In this document: positions 40,439 to 40,746 of the stretch, in pieces | Layout: each line of letters opens with the position of its first letter | Position numbering within the stretch: the stretch's first letter is position 1 | Origin: Lachnospiraceae bacterium | Lineage (GTDB): Bacteria > Bacillota > Clostridia > Lachnospirales > Lachnospiraceae | Assembly: GCA_017453865.1 (NCBI GenBank) | Contig: JAFTEC010000018.1 | Coordinates: 1-40,746, forward strand | DNA: 40,746 nucleotides | Direction: 5' to 3' | Translations under genes and position numbers: made by a program | The notes under the pieces: generated by a model | What the model was told of the DNA's origin: nothing | Database searches by the model: none | The model's input: the letters and a program-made list of their open reading frames with translations, nothing else

Positions 40439-40746
40439 TGTTTCCAAAAGCTTATCACATAAAAAACTATGATTTCTTTCTGATACTGTTTTCGGTTATC
40501 ATATCGGTTTACGGTGTGGTGATAATAGGCAGCGCCCGTGAATCCGTGCAGTCCCGTCAGATAGTCGGCCTTATTATCGGGGTCTGCCTTATGATAGTGC
40601 TTTCCCTTGTGGATTACCGCTTCCTCCTTAATTTTTACTGGATCTATTATATTTTGAGCCTGATCCTTCTTTTTTCCGTTCTCTATCTCGGTTCCTCCCA
40701 CGGAGGCGCCACCAGATGGATCACGATCGCGGGTATACAGTTCCAG
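40438..40746 (+). CDS. rodA: RodA/FtsW-family glycosyltransferase, 5' part
   Basis: An open frame starts at the ATG that overlaps the PBP2 stop (TGATG) and runs off the window after 103 codons. The residues MFPKAYHIKNYDFFLILFSV, two or three hydrophobic helices and the SSHGGATRWITIAG loop are characteristic of the SEDS family (GA-RWI). RodA polymerises glycan strands with PBP2 for side-wall growth, which matches its position. The 3' part is outside the window. Confidence 0.93.
   Translation, partial: MFPKAYHIKNYDFFLILFSVIISVYGVVIIGSARESVQSRQIVGLIIGVCLMIVLSLVDYRFLLNFYWIYYILSLILLFSVLYLGSSHGGATRWITIAGIQFQ

Noticed and set aside
1-40746. CRISPR array, tRNA or rRNA genes, prophage
   Set aside because: No regularly spaced repeat array, no tRNA-like cloverleaf or rRNA sequence, and no phage genes were seen on either strand.

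Overview
The window reads as chromosomal DNA from a Gram-positive anaerobe of the Clostridia, most likely family Lachnospiraceae. This rests on gene content and order: polA-coaE-FtsA-like-WalJ, the UPF0237/UPF0210 pair, mutS-mutL-miaA followed by a methionine gamma-lyase-like gene, and radC-mreBCD-PBP2-rodA. Pol I has lost a proofreading residue, MutL carries the endonuclease motif, ribosome binding sites are strong AGGAGG types, and TTG starts are frequent. No rRNA, tRNA, CRISPR array, prophage or intact transposon is visible. The placement is by family recognition, not by a search.

Layout. 1-219: upstream region with a 13-bp direct repeat at the left edge and a promoter. 220-3404: a low-molecular-weight tyrosine phosphatase, a secreted CotH protein on the minus strand, and a small zinc-finger membrane protein. 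3410-12625: plus-strand housekeeping run (polA, coaE, a large FtsA-like ATPase, walJ-type MBL protein, ACT protein, UPF0210 protein, SpoU methyltransferase). 12643-13854: tmcAL on the minus strand. 14001-15767: chemoreceptor. 15976-23122: mutS, mutL, miaA and a PLP enzyme. 23252-34138: a compact nine-gene minus-strand exopolysaccharide operon. 34328-40746: radC and the rod-shape operon, with rodA cut by the window end.

The most interesting locus is the minus-strand operon. It joins a BcsA-type cellulose synthase carrying two tandem PilZ-like segments, an AlgI-type MBOAT acyltransferase, a DHHW/AlgJ-like partner, and a membrane-anchored SGNH esterase fused to a GH5 glucanase to a second group: a VTC-type polyphosphate polymerase-like protein, a DUF4956 membrane protein, a CotH kinase-like protein and two unrecognised membrane proteins. 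Overlapping starts and stops and one good sigma-A promoter at the front support a single transcript. I infer an O-acetylated cellulose-like polymer controlled by cyclic di-GMP, with the VTC/DUF4956/CotH group having an unknown role in it. The DUF4956 gene appears frameshifted near its start.

A second theme is structured intergenic DNA. At least three gene junctions (after polA, after the chemoreceptor, after the PLP enzyme) contain an element of the same architecture but different sequence: an outer stem enclosing a short triloop hairpin followed by an unpaired A/T-rich stretch. Near-perfect hairpins without a T-run sit beside them. A 181-nt long inverted repeat separates mutS from mutL. Two minus-strand genes (the first CotH gene and tmcAL) have strong sigma-A-like promoters ending 7-8 nt before the ATG and no ribosome binding site, so they may be leaderless.
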